Below are positions 7,950-17,407 of a stretch of DNA of 33,633 nucleotides, in pieces. Positions within the stretch are counted from its first letter, which is position 1; every line of letters starts with the position of its first letter. A model generated the notes under the pieces. It was not told the DNA's origin. It was given only the letters and a program-made list of their open reading frames with translations, and made no database searches. Both the position numbers and the translations under genes were made by a program. Origin of the DNA: Burkholderia sp. E7m39 (GTDB lineage Bacteria > Pseudomonadota > Gammaproteobacteria > Burkholderiales > Burkholderiaceae); contig BBSL01000333.1 of NCBI GenBank assembly GCA_001319865.1, positions 1-33,633 on the forward strand, given 5' to 3'.

Positions 7950-8010
7950 AAGATTCGGCCCATAGCGATGCAGATGCCGATTTCCGGCTACCGAGTCTGC
8001 CCGCCGTTTC

Positions 8011-8340
8011 ATGAGCACGAAGACCAACCCGAAGACCATTGCCATCGACGTCGACGCGATTCACAAGGCGCTCGCCAATCCGGCGCGCCGCGTGATTCTC
8101 GCGAAGCTGCGCGAGCCGGAGAAGTATTTTCCGGAGCAGGAGCTTTCGTACGATCACGGCGTCTGCGCCGGACAGTTCGACGACTGCTGCAATCTCTCGC
8201 AGTCCACGGTGTCCGCGCATCTGGCCGCGTTGCAGCGCGCGGGGCTAATCACGTCGAAGCGCGTTGGCCAATGGGTGTTCTTCAAGCGTAACGAGGCCGT
8301 CATTGAGGCGTTCCTCGCACACATGAACGCGGATCTCTGA
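8011..8340 (+). CDS. ArsR-family winged-helix transcriptional regulator
   Basis: The 109-residue protein has the ArsR/SmtB plan: a helical N-terminus (IHKALANPARRVILAKLREP), a recognition helix in LSQSTVSAHLAALQRAGLI at about residues 62-80, and the beta-wing SKRVGQWVFFKRN. Cysteines 52, 59 and 60 cluster just before the recognition helix (GVCAGQFDDCC). This is not the ELCVCDL motif of arsenic sensors, and it could bind a soft metal or react with electrophiles. The gene stands 83 bp upstream of an old yellow enzyme, which commonly detoxifies electrophiles, so it probably controls that gene and itself via the palindrome at 7930-7949. Confidence 0.85.
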   Translation: MSTKTNPKTIAIDVDAIHKALANPARRVILAKLREPEKYFPEQELSYDHGVCAGQFDDCCNLSQSTVSAHLAALQRAGLITSKRVGQWVFFKRNEAVIEAFLAHMNADL

Positions 8341-8423
8341 CGCGCGCCGCGTCTTCGCGCATCTTCGCTTTTCCCGAATGCAGTCTTGACTTAGACGGGC
8401 CACGGCCCACAAGGATTGGAACC

Positions 8424-9485
8424 ATGCCGAATCTTTTCGACCCGCTCCAGATTGGCGATCTCACGCTGAAGAACCGTATCGTGATGGCACCGCTCACGCG
8501 CCAGCGCGCCGGCAATGTGCGCGTGCCCAACGCGTTGATGGCGAAGTACTACGCCGAGCGCGCCAGCGCCGGCCTGATCATTTCCGAAGCGACATCCGTG
8601 ACGCCGCAAGGCCTCGGTTACGCGGACACGCCGGGCATCTGGTCGGATGAGCAGGTGGCAGGCTGGAAGCTCGTGACCAAAGCCGTTCACGACGCAGGCG
8701 GCAAGATCTTCCTGCAGCTGTGGCACGTGGGCCGCGTGTCCGACCCGGTGTTCCTGAACGGCGAACTGCCCGTCGCGCCGAGCGCGATCGCGCCGCAAGG
8801 CCACGTGAGCCTCGTGCGTCCGCAGCGACCGTTCGTGACGCCGCGCGCGCTCGACGTGTCGGAGATTCCGGGCATCGTCGCCGCCTATCGCAAGGGCGCG
8901 GAGAACGCGAAGAAAGCGGGCTTCGACGGCGTCGAAGTGCACGGCGCAAACGGCTATCTGCTCGATCAGTTCCTGCAGGACAGCACCAACAAGCGCACCG
9001 ACGCCTACGGCGGCCCGATCGAAAACCGCGCGCGCCTGCTGCTCGAAGTGACGGACGCATGCATTGAAGTATGGGGCGCCGATCGCGTCGGCATGCACCT
9101 CGCGCCGCGCGGCGATGCGCACACGATGGGCGATTCGGACGCGGCCGCCACGTTCGGCTATGTCGCGCGCGAACTCGGCAAGCGCAAGATCGCCTTTATC
9201 GCGGCCCGCGAAGCGCTCGGCGACGACCGCCTCGGCCCGCAACTGAAGAAGGCCTTCGGCGGCGTCTACATCGCCAACGAAAGCTTCACGAAGGAAAGCG
9301 CGCAGAAGCTGCTCGATGCGGGCGAAGCGGATGCTGTCGCGTGGGGCAAGCTGTACATCGCGAACCCCGACCTCGTGCGCCGCTTTGAACTCGACGCGCC
9401 GCTGAACGAGCCGATTCCGGCAACCTTCTACGCCGAAGGCGAAGCGGGCTACACCGACTATCCGACGCTCGAAGCCGTGAACTGA
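8424..9485 (+). CDS. old yellow enzyme family alkene reductase (NemA-like)
   Basis: A 353-residue FMN-dependent TIM-barrel ene-reductase of usual length, using NAD(P)H to reduce activated C=C bonds or nitro compounds in the cytoplasm. Visible features: Thr25 in APLTR, Gln98-Leu-Trp-His101, the substrate-binding pair His173/Asn176 and the proton donor Tyr178 in VHGANGYLLDQF, and the phosphate-binding end segment WGKLYIANPDL (307-317). Two residues that are usually FMN-contacting arginines are changed: His225 stands where NemA/PETNR have Arg in the GIRxSP strand, and Lys309 replaces Arg near the FMN phosphate. An AAGGA site precedes the ATG. It probably forms a unit with the upstream ArsR regulator; an intrinsic terminator follows. 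Confidence 0.92.
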   Translation: MPNLFDPLQIGDLTLKNRIVMAPLTRQRAGNVRVPNALMAKYYAERASAGLIISEATSVTPQGLGYADTPGIWSDEQVAGWKLVTKAVHDAGGKIFLQLWHVGRVSDPVFLNGELPVAPSAIAPQGHVSLVRPQRPFVTPRALDVSEIPGIVAAYRKGAENAKKAGFDGVEVHGANGYLLDQFLQDSTNKRTDAYGGPIENRARLLLEVTDACIEVWGADRVGMHLAPRGDAHTMGDSDAAATFGYVARELGKRKIAFIAAREALGDDRLGPQLKKAFGGVYIANESFTKESAQKLLDAGEADAVAWGKLYIANPDLVRRFELDAPLNEPIPATFYAEGEAGYTDYPTLEAVN

Positions 9486-9519
9486 TTCATCGCGGCATCG
9501 CAACGCCGGTCAGCAAAAG

Positions 9520-9555
9520 AAAAACGCTGCGGGAAGTTCTCCCGCGGCGTTTTTT
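9520..9555. terminator. intrinsic terminator after the old yellow enzyme gene
   Basis: GCGGGA (9529-9534) pairs with TCCCGC (9540-9545) around a five-base loop. The stem extends through a T-G wobble and CGC/GCG to an A-run (9520-9524) opposite a T-run (9550-9555). It can work in both directions, serving the convergent acetyltransferase gene as well. Confidence 0.9.
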
Positions 9556-9594
9556 ATATTTACGCACGCGATGCGCAAATGGATGCGAGCGCCC

Positions 9595-10125
9595 TTACTC
9601 CACAGCCTTCACTTCGCGCCGCATGAAAACGCGCTTCGTCTCGTCGACGCCGCGCGCGATGCGCAACCTGCGGATGCGCAGCAGCGTGGCGTCGAGTTCA
9701 TCGTCGGCGAGTTCGCTGAAACCGAGCCGCCGGTAGTACGGCGCATTCCACGGCACATGACGAAACGTCGACAGCTCGACGCGCGTCGCGCCCGACTCGC
9801 GCGCCCTGGCGTCCACCTCGTCGAGCAGTGCTGCGCCAATGCGCCGTCCGGCGTGTTGCGGGACGACATCGAGCGCCTCGACGTAGATGCGAGAGCGAAG
9901 CATCGCGAACATCACGAAGCCGACGCATTCGCCGCCGCATTCCGCCACGATCACCTCGGACGCCCGCACTTTCTTTAGCACGAACGGCGCGTCCATCGGG
10001 CGCGCCGCCGCGATGCCCGTCAGGCCGACGCTGACGAAACGCTGCGCAGCCTCAGATTCGACCACGCGTATCGACGCGACGTCGCGGGGCACAGCGGATC
10101 GATAGAGGACAGCGGGCGCTTGCAT
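9595..10125 (-). CDS. GNAT-family N-acetyltransferase
   Basis: The 176-residue protein has the GNAT fold. Strand beta4 and motif A are seen in RIYVEALDVVPQHAGRRIGAALLDEV (about residues 78-103), where QHAGRRIGA is the acetyl-CoA pyrophosphate loop. The motif-B segment APYYRRLGFSEL follows at about 128-139. It would transfer an acetyl group from acetyl-CoA to an amine; the substrate cannot be read from sequence. The ATG at 10125 has no strong ribosome site. It is convergent with the old yellow enzyme gene across the shared terminator and divergent from the LysE-family gene. Confidence 0.87.
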   Translation of the reverse strand: MQAPAVLYRSAVPRDVASIRVVESEAAQRFVSVGLTGIAAARPMDAPFVLKKVRASEVIVAECGGECVGFVMFAMLRSRIYVEALDVVPQHAGRRIGAALLDEVDARARESGATRVELSTFRHVPWNAPYYRRLGFSELADDELDATLLRIRRLRIARGVDETKRVFMRREVKAVE

Positions 10126-10283
10126 CGAACGGGGCGAAAAAGGTCGTGGAAGATCAGCGCACAGTGTGACACCGGCCGCGCGTGCAGTTCAACCCGGCGC
10201 AATCCGAGTCCAAACGCGGAATCAGGATAAGCGCATCACGCCGATATAATGCCCAGCGGGAACCTCTTGCAAGGAGTCGTTCG

Positions 10284-10895
10284 ATGGCACTCTCCGGCCT
10301 TCTCGTCTTCGCGCTCGCGCTGATCGTCGCGGCAGGCTCGCCCGGCCCCAGCGTCGCGGCGCTCGTCGCCCGCGTCCTCACCAACGGCTTCAGGGATGTG
10401 CTGCCGTTTCTCGCTGCAATGTGGATCGGCGAAGCGCTGTGGCTCACCTGCGCCGTCGCCGGCATCGCCGTGCTCGCGCGCACCTTCGCGTTCGTCTTCA
10501 TCGTGATGAAGTTCGCGGGCGTCGCTTATTTGCTGTTCCTCGCGTGGAAGATGTGGTTCGCGCCCGCCGAGGTCCACGAAGGCGCGCTGCCGCGCGGCCA
10601 GTCGCCGGCGCGCATGTTCGCCGCCGGTTTGATGGTCACGCTCGGCAACCCGAAAATCATGATCTTCTACGTCGCGCTGTTGCCGACCATCGTCGATCTG
10701 TCGCGCGTCGGCACGCTGGCATGGCTCGAACTGACGCTGACGATGTTCGCCGTGCTGATGACGGTCGATTTCGTCTGGGCGCTTGCCGCCGTGAAGGCGC
10801 GCGCGCTGTTGAAGAGCCGCCGCGCGGTGCGGATCGCGAACCGCGCCAGCGCGACGATGATGGCGGGCGCAGCCGCCGCAATCGCGACGCGCTGA
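10284..10895 (+). CDS. LysE/RhtB-family amino-acid exporter
   Basis: The 203-residue inner-membrane protein has about six hydrophobic helices and the family landmark SPGPSVAALVA near residues 19-29, plus LGNPKIMIFYVALLP near 120-134. Members export amino acids or their derivatives. The ATG at 10284 follows AAGGAG at 10271-10276. The FUSC-family gene starts 23 bp after its stop, suggesting a two-gene export operon. The substrate is unknown. Confidence 0.88.
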   Translation: MALSGLLVFALALIVAAGSPGPSVAALVARVLTNGFRDVLPFLAAMWIGEALWLTCAVAGIAVLARTFAFVFIVMKFAGVAYLLFLAWKMWFAPAEVHEGALPRGQSPARMFAAGLMVTLGNPKIMIFYVALLPTIVDLSRVGTLAWLELTLTMFAVLMTVDFVWALAAVKARALLKSRRAVRIANRASATMMAGAAAAIATR

Positions 10896-10918
10896 ACTCC
10901 ACTCGGGACCGCCTGACG

Positions 10919-12073
10919 ATGCGCCCCAACATGTTCACGCAGATCGGCCGCGAGTCGCTCGCCGCGCTCGGGCGCGAACTCGCCGCGTGGAAACCGACGC
11001 CCGAACGCGCGCTGTTCGGCGTCGAAGCCGTCGTTTCGGTCGTGCTGTCGGTGGCGCTCGCGCACCTGCTGCATCTGCCGAACACATGGTGGGCCGCGAT
11101 CAGCGGCTTCGCCGTGATGCAGTCGCGCTTCTCGGCGTCCGCGCAGCGCGGGCTGCATCGGGTGCTCGGCACCATCATCGGCGCGCTGGTCGGCGCGCTC
11201 GCCGGCCCGATCATCGGCGATCGGCCGTGGCTGTTCGTGCCCGTGCTGGGCGCGATCGGCGGCGTCTGCGTGTATCGCGCGAACGGTTCGTCGGCGTCGT
11301 ATGCGTGGGTGCTGGGCGGCATCACGTCGGTGATGGTCACGTTCGAGGCGCACAAACTGCTGGCGTTCGGCCCGACGGCCTCGTTCGCGATGCTGCGCGT
11401 GGCCGAAGTGTGCGTCGGCACGTTTGCCTGCGTCGCCGTGTCGGGCGCGTTTCACGTCGTCATCCGCTGGTACGAGCGGCGCCGTCCGGCGTCGAAAGTC
11501 GTGGCGGCGGCGGCGAAGTCCGCCAACGCCGTGCCGCCGACCTTCGAAACCTTGCGCCACGCGCGCATGGTGCTCGGCGTGCAGGCGGGCATCGCGGTCT
11601 CGATCGTGGCCGCGATGACCTACGCATTCGATCTGCCCGGCTTCGCACAGGCCATCGTGACGACCATCGCGGTCATGATCCTGCCCGCCAGCGCCCTCGT
11701 CGTACGCTCGCAAAAGCCGGTCGCCGACAAGATGGTGCAGCGCATGTTCGGCTGCCTGATCGCGGGCGCCGTCGGCATCGCGCTGCTGCCGCTGATGCAC
11801 GGACAGATCGCCGCGTGCCTGCTCGCGCTCGCAGCGGGCGTTTGGGCGGGCTGTCACGTGCAGACGGGCAAGGAGGGCGCGAGCTACATCGGCCGGCAGT
11901 TCACGATCGCGTTCCTCATGGTGTTCGTGCAGGACCACGCGTGGTCCGCCGATCCTCACCCGGCGATGCTGCGGCTCGCGGGCATCCTGACGGGCATCGC
12001 AGTCCTTACCTGCGTGATGCTGATTGCGGCGCGCCTGTCGTTCCTGCCCGTGTCCGACGAGGCCACGCCCTGA
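10919..12073 (+). CDS. FUSC-family transporter (aromatic acid / fusaric acid exporter type)
   Basis: The 384-residue membrane protein has an internal repeat of two hydrophobic bundles. The first is at about residues 38-185, with WWAAISGFAVMQSRF and HRVLGTIIGALVGALAGP; the second is at about 215-375, with IVTTIAVMILPASALV and FGCLIAGAVGIALLPL. A linker holds the basic segment WYERRRPASK. FUSC proteins (FusC, AaeB-like) export aromatic or other organic acids, often with a periplasmic adaptor, which is not encoded here. The ATG at 10919 has only a weak ribosome site, consistent with coupling to the LysE-family gene just upstream. Substrate unassigned. Confidence 0.82.
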   Translation: MRPNMFTQIGRESLAALGRELAAWKPTPERALFGVEAVVSVVLSVALAHLLHLPNTWWAAISGFAVMQSRFSASAQRGLHRVLGTIIGALVGALAGPIIGDRPWLFVPVLGAIGGVCVYRANGSSASYAWVLGGITSVMVTFEAHKLLAFGPTASFAMLRVAEVCVGTFACVAVSGAFHVVIRWYERRRPASKVVAAAAKSANAVPPTFETLRHARMVLGVQAGIAVSIVAAMTYAFDLPGFAQAIVTTIAVMILPASALVVRSQKPVADKMVQRMFGCLIAGAVGIALLPLMHGQIAACLLALAAGVWAGCHVQTGKEGASYIGRQFTIAFLMVFVQDHAWSADPHPAMLRLAGILTGIAVLTCVMLIAARLSFLPVSDEATP

Positions 12074-12131
12074 CGCAGCGCTTTGCGATGCAAGCGCATG
12101 CGAACGCGCACAAGCGCACGCGAATGCACGC

Positions 12132-12446
12132 TCAAGGCTCGCCGAACAGCGCCTCGCACAGCTCGCGCCCTTCGGCCGTCAGCGAGGCCGTGCCGCGCCC
12201 CTCATCGTCCATTTGCACATCGATCACGCCCGCCGATTGCAGTTGCGTCAGATAGCGCCGCAGCGTGCTCATCGGCAGCTCGGCGCGCTTGCTGATCTTC
12301 GCGAGCGACCACGGCTTGCCGTCCCCTGCCGTCGCGCTCGCCGCTTCCCAAAGCAGCATCAGCAGCTGCTCGACGGTCGGATCGAGTCCGTTGTCGTCGT
12401 CATCGTCGTCGCAATGCTTGTCGTGTGCCGAGTCGTTCGGGTTCAC
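12132..12446 (-). CDS. small winged-helix regulator, translationally coupled to the MocR gene
   Basis: The 104-residue product starts at GTG 12446 with a GGAG site seven to eight bases upstream. It carries a six-Asp run (about residues 13-18), a helix with EQLLMLLWEA, and a winged-helix block WSLAKISKRAELPMSTLRR followed by YLTQLQSAGVIDV and a wing with GRGTASLTAEG. This looks like an ArsR/MarR-type DNA-binding domain without an obvious ligand domain. Its start overlaps the MocR stop in the sequence GTGA, so both are made from one mRNA. Partnership with MocR is an inference from the overlap. Confidence 0.75.
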   Translation of the reverse strand: MNPNDSAHDKHCDDDDDDNGLDPTVEQLLMLLWEAASATAGDGKPWSLAKISKRAELPMSTLRRYLTQLQSAGVIDVQMDDEGRGTASLTAEGRELCEALFGEP

Positions 12447-13885
12447 GTGGAATCTCCAGAGAGTCGCATGTTCGCGGCTGCAAGCTTGCCGATCGTCACC
12501 AGCGCGTTTTCGATTTCCGGCGACCATGCATAACTGTAATTCAGGCGGATGCAATGCCTGTACCCGTCCGTGGTCGAGAACATGTAGCCGGGGCCGACCG
12601 TGATGCCGTGCTCCAGCGCGAGCTTGTACAGCTGCATCGAATCGACGGCAGGCGGCAACTCGACCCACAGCACGTAGCCGCCCATCGGATGCGATACGCG
12701 CGTGCCTTCGGGAAAAAAGCGCGTGACGAGCGTCGTCATCAGCTTCGCGCGCTGCGCGAAACCCTTGCGCAGCTTGCGCAGATGATGCTCGTAGCCATCC
12801 TGCTTCAGATATTCGGCGATCGCCAGTTGTGGAATCGACGGCGTGGTCAGCGTGTTGAGGAACTTGAGCTTTTCGACCTGCTCGCGGTAGCGGCCCGGCA
12901 TCGCCCAGCCGATGCGATAAGCGGATGTCAGCGTCTTCGAAAACGACGCGCAATGCAGCACCAGCCCTTTTCTGTCGTAGCTCTTCAGCGCGCCCGGATG
13001 CACGTCGCCGAAATACAGTTCGTGATAGACGTCGTTTTCGATCACGGGCACGTCGTGCTTCGCGAGCAGCTTCACCAGCTCACGCTTCTTCTCATCGGGC
13101 ATCTGAAAGCCGAGCGGATTCTGGAAGTTCGGCATCACCATGCACGCGGCAATCTTGCGTTTGTCGAGTATCTGCGCGAGCGCGCCGAGGTCGATGCCTT
13201 CGCGCGGATGCGTCGCCACTTCGATCGCGCGCAAACCCATGCGCTCGATGGCGTGCAGCATCGCGTAGAACGTGGGCGATTCGACGGCGACGGTATCGCC
13301 CGGTTTCGCCACTGCCTGCAGGCACAGATTGATCGCCTCCGTCGCGCCGACCGTCACGACGATTTCGTTCGGATCGACAGCGATGCCGTTCTCGAGATAG
13401 CGCCGCGCGATCTGCCGGATCAGGTCCGGGTTGCCGGGCGGCAGTTCGTCCGTCACGCCCCATTGCGTCTTGCGGCGGCCGATCGCATGCGCGTAGCGGT
13501 TGATCTTCTGGAACGGAAACAGGCCGGGATCGGGATACGGCGAGCCGAGCGGGACGGCTTCGTCGCTGCCGATCGAGCGCAATGTGGACAGCACCAGCCG
13601 GCTCACGTCGACCTGCGCGGACACGGCAATCGGCTTCGATACGTCGAGTTCCTGCACGTGCGCTGCGGCATCGTTCGCGCCGAGGCGCACGAAATACCCG
13701 GATTGCGGGCGGCTCTGGATGATGCCCTTGCTTTCCAGCAGCAGGTAAGCACGCAGGACCGTCGTGATCGAAATCTGCCGGTGCTGGCTGGTTTGCCGCA
13801 CGGACGGCACGCGCTCGCCTGGCCGGAACACGCCGCGCCTCACCTGCCCTTCGATCTCCTTCGCCAATTCTTCGTAGAGCTTCAA
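12443..13885 (-). CDS. MocR-type regulator (GntR winged helix fused to PLP aminotransferase fold)
   Basis: The 480-residue protein has an N-terminal GntR winged helix (LYEELAKEIEGQVRRGVFRPG through PQSGYFVR, about residues 3-67). A class I aminotransferase-like domain then binds PLP: LPPGNPDLIRQIARRYL, Asn256 in PNFQNPLGFQ, Asp285 in VIENDVY and the Schiff-base Lys317 in HCASFSKTL. MocR proteins use PLP-bound ligands to control genes of amine or vitamin B6 metabolism. I chose the TTG at 13885 because GAGAGG lies six bases upstream and the GntR domain begins right after it; the frame extends upstream to ATGs at 13960 and beyond but those residues are not conserved-looking. It is divergent from the YdeP-like gene. 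Confidence 0.88.
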   Translation of the reverse strand: MKLYEELAKEIEGQVRRGVFRPGERVPSVRQTSQHRQISITTVLRAYLLLESKGIIQSRPQSGYFVRLGANDAAAHVQELDVSKPIAVSAQVDVSRLVLSTLRSIGSDEAVPLGSPYPDPGLFPFQKINRYAHAIGRRKTQWGVTDELPPGNPDLIRQIARRYLENGIAVDPNEIVVTVGATEAINLCLQAVAKPGDTVAVESPTFYAMLHAIERMGLRAIEVATHPREGIDLGALAQILDKRKIAACMVMPNFQNPLGFQMPDEKKRELVKLLAKHDVPVIENDVYHELYFGDVHPGALKSYDRKGLVLHCASFSKTLTSAYRIGWAMPGRYREQVEKLKFLNTLTTPSIPQLAIAEYLKQDGYEHHLRKLRKGFAQRAKLMTTLVTRFFPEGTRVSHPMGGYVLWVELPPAVDSMQLYKLALEHGITVGPGYMFSTTDGYRHCIRLNYSYAWSPEIENALVTIGKLAAANMRLSGDST

Positions 13886-13938
13886 CGAACGCCTCTCAAG
13901 CGGGCACAGCAGACGGGCACGGCGCCCAATTTTTGAGC

Positions 13939-13985
13939 ACAGTTCGCTGTCGCGGGGCATTTTCAACGATAACAGTCGAAACTGT
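13939..13985. promoter_or_regulatory. paired ACAG/CTGT dyads in the MocR-ydeP-like divergent region
   Basis: Two related inverted repeats occur here: ACAG-TTCG-CTGT (13939-13950) and ACAGT-CGAA-ACTGT (13972-13985). Their centres are about 34 bp apart, and both lie just upstream of the MocR start. A separate perfect palindrome, TGTGTACACA, spans 14006-14015. These are candidate MocR binding sites governing both divergent genes. Confidence 0.5.
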
Positions 13986-14075
13986 ACTCTTTTTCTTTCG
14001 CACGTTGTGTACACACCGGCTACGCGTATTCCCCACTACCCTTGCGACAACATCACGCCACACCGGACGCAGAAC

Positions 14076-16403
<2,328 letters not shown>

Positions 16404-16417
16404 CGTTTGTTATGTTC

Positions 16418-16448
16418 GCGATGCCCGCAGGGCTCCTGCCGGCATCGC
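16418..16448. terminator. stem-loop after the YdeP-like gene
   Basis: GCGATGCC (16418-16425) pairs with GGCATCGC (16441-16448). An inner GCAGG/CCTGC continues the stem across one mismatch to a three-base loop. It sits 14 bases after the stop codon. There is no T-run, so it may be a Rho-assisted end or an mRNA stabiliser. Confidence 0.55.
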
Positions 16449-16485
16449 AAACGGCGGCGTGACTGCCCGCGCCGCAGAGACGCCC

Positions 16486-16680
16486 TCATACTGAACGCTC
16501 GACCAGCGGGCGGACCACCGTCTCGAGCGTCACTGTCTTCGCCGACGAATCGGTCGCCTCGAATGCGATCCAGCCTTCGTTGAATCCATCGAGCATCGCA
16601 TGCGCGGCAGCGGATTCTGCATGCCTTGCAAACGGAACAACGGCTCCCATTCGTCGCGCGACACGGCCTGACGACGCGCG
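16486..16680 (-). pseudogene. remnant of an NmrA-like NAD(P)-binding protein, C-terminal end, frameshifted
   Basis: Reading leftward, one frame gives VSRDEWEPLFRLQGMQNP and then loses sense. Near 16600 the adjacent frame takes over with HAMLDGFNEGWIAFEA and ends LVERSV at a TGA (16488-16486). Together these two pieces look like the last roughly 65 residues of an NmrA-type NAD(P)-binding oxidoreductase, with one frameshift and no N-terminal Rossmann part. The upstream end runs into the stop of the next gene at 16684. This is a decayed fragment, not a functional gene; the family call rests on the conserved LDGFNEGWI-like ending. Confidence 0.6.
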
Positions 16681-16683
16681 CGG

Positions 16684-17121
16684 CTATTTGCCGTGCTTCG
16701 CGCGTGCCTGCTCGGCAAGCGCCTTGTAGTCGTATGTGGGATAGAACTCGGTTCGGTAGCCGCCCCACGCGGTTTCCTCGATCGCACGATTCACTTCACG
16801 CAGACGGTCGGCGGGCACGCGCAGCGTCACGACCTGGCCGATGCCCATCATCACGTACCACGACACCACTTCGATGCCCGGCGGCGGGAATGCCTTGTAG
16901 AAGCCCTGCTCGGCAAGCTGCTGGTTGATCTTCGGCAGCGGCTTCGATTCGTCGTGCTTCAGGAAGATGGTCAGCAAGAACGTGCCGTCGCCAGCGGGCA
17001 CGGGCGGCGGCGCGGCGCCTGGCGCGGACTGCGCGGCGGCAGGCAGCGGCGCCAGCGCGGCAAAGGCGATCAGCGTCAGGGTGAAGACCATTCCTGCGAT
17101 CCATTGACGAACGGCATGCAT
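16684..17121 (-). CDS. small secreted/periplasmic protein of unknown function
   Basis: The 145-residue product starts at ATG 17121 with AGGAG eight bases upstream. It has a clear Sec signal peptide (hydrophobic residues about 7-27, cleavage likely after PAAAQS or nearby) and a Pro/Ala-rich spacer. A domain of about 95 residues follows: GTFLLTIFLKHD, a helix KINQQLAEQGFYKAF, VVSWYVMMGIGQVVTLRVP and AIEETAWGGYRTEFYPTYDY. The alternation of strands and helices resembles a dimeric alpha/beta-barrel (muconolactone-isomerase-like) fold, but that is only an impression. No cysteines occur in the mature part. Confidence 0.75.
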   Translation of the reverse strand: MHAVRQWIAGMVFTLTLIAFAALAPLPAAAQSAPGAAPPPVPAGDGTFLLTIFLKHDESKPLPKINQQLAEQGFYKAFPPPGIEVVSWYVMMGIGQVVTLRVPADRLREVNRAIEETAWGGYRTEFYPTYDYKALAEQARAKHGK

Positions 17122-17259
17122 CGGCTTTCTCCTGGGGGTTGACGAGGAAACGGCAGATTCGGACGAACGTTCACGACGAAATGGTGCATCCATCATGCCA
17201 CCCCTGCGCGCCGCGCATATGACGGCCCACGCCGCGTCGCAAGCGAACCAAAGGTTCGT

Positions 17260-17298
17260 GGCAAACCTCGAGGGCAAACCTCGAGGGCAAACCCTAAG
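17260..17298. repeat. 13-bp tandem repeat, three copies
   Basis: GGCAAACCTCGAG occurs exactly at 17260-17272 and 17273-17285, followed by a diverged third unit GGCAAACCCTAAG at 17286-17298. The array ends next to the palindrome ACCCTAAGGGT (17291-17301). It lies in the promoter region of the amino-acid binding protein gene. Confidence 0.8.
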
Positions 17299-17304
17299 GG
17301 TAAA

Positions 17305-17342
17305 ACATATGTTGCGTAATTTTTTGTTGTGGCAACATATGT
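17305..17342. promoter_or_regulatory. 11-bp inverted repeat, candidate operator of the binding-protein gene
   Basis: ACATATGTTGC (17305-17315) and GCAACATATGT (17332-17342) are perfect inverted copies with a 16-bp T-rich spacer. Each arm contains the 8-bp palindrome ACATATGT, and the two palindromes are exactly 30 bp (about three helical turns) apart. The ATG of the downstream gene is 66 bp away. Cooperative binding of two dimers on one DNA face is a natural reading. Confidence 0.6.
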
Positions 17343-17407
17343 AAACACCATGCGGGCGCGCGCCGTGCCGTTCGCTTCCAATCGATTGTTCAACCAGAGG
17401 ACCAGCA

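Noticed and set aside
10421..12255. Alternative long plus-strand frames over the LysE and FUSC genes
   Set aside because: They are Arg-rich shadow frames; the chosen frames show membrane helices and family motifs.
12425..13936. A plus-strand frame of about 500 codons opposite the MocR gene
   Set aside because: Antisense shadow of a gene with intact GntR and PLP-binding motifs; no ribosome site and low-complexity composition.
13886..14014. Longer MocR N-terminus starting at 14014 or 13960
   Set aside because: The extra residues are unlike any GntR domain, overlap the operator-like dyads, and the TTG at 13885 has the only good ribosome site.
13943..14015. The palindromes as mobile-element ends
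   Set aside because: No transposase or target duplication is present; their place between divergent genes fits regulator sites better.
17260..17298. CRISPR array
   Set aside because: The repeats are contiguous 13-mers without spacers and there are no cas genes.
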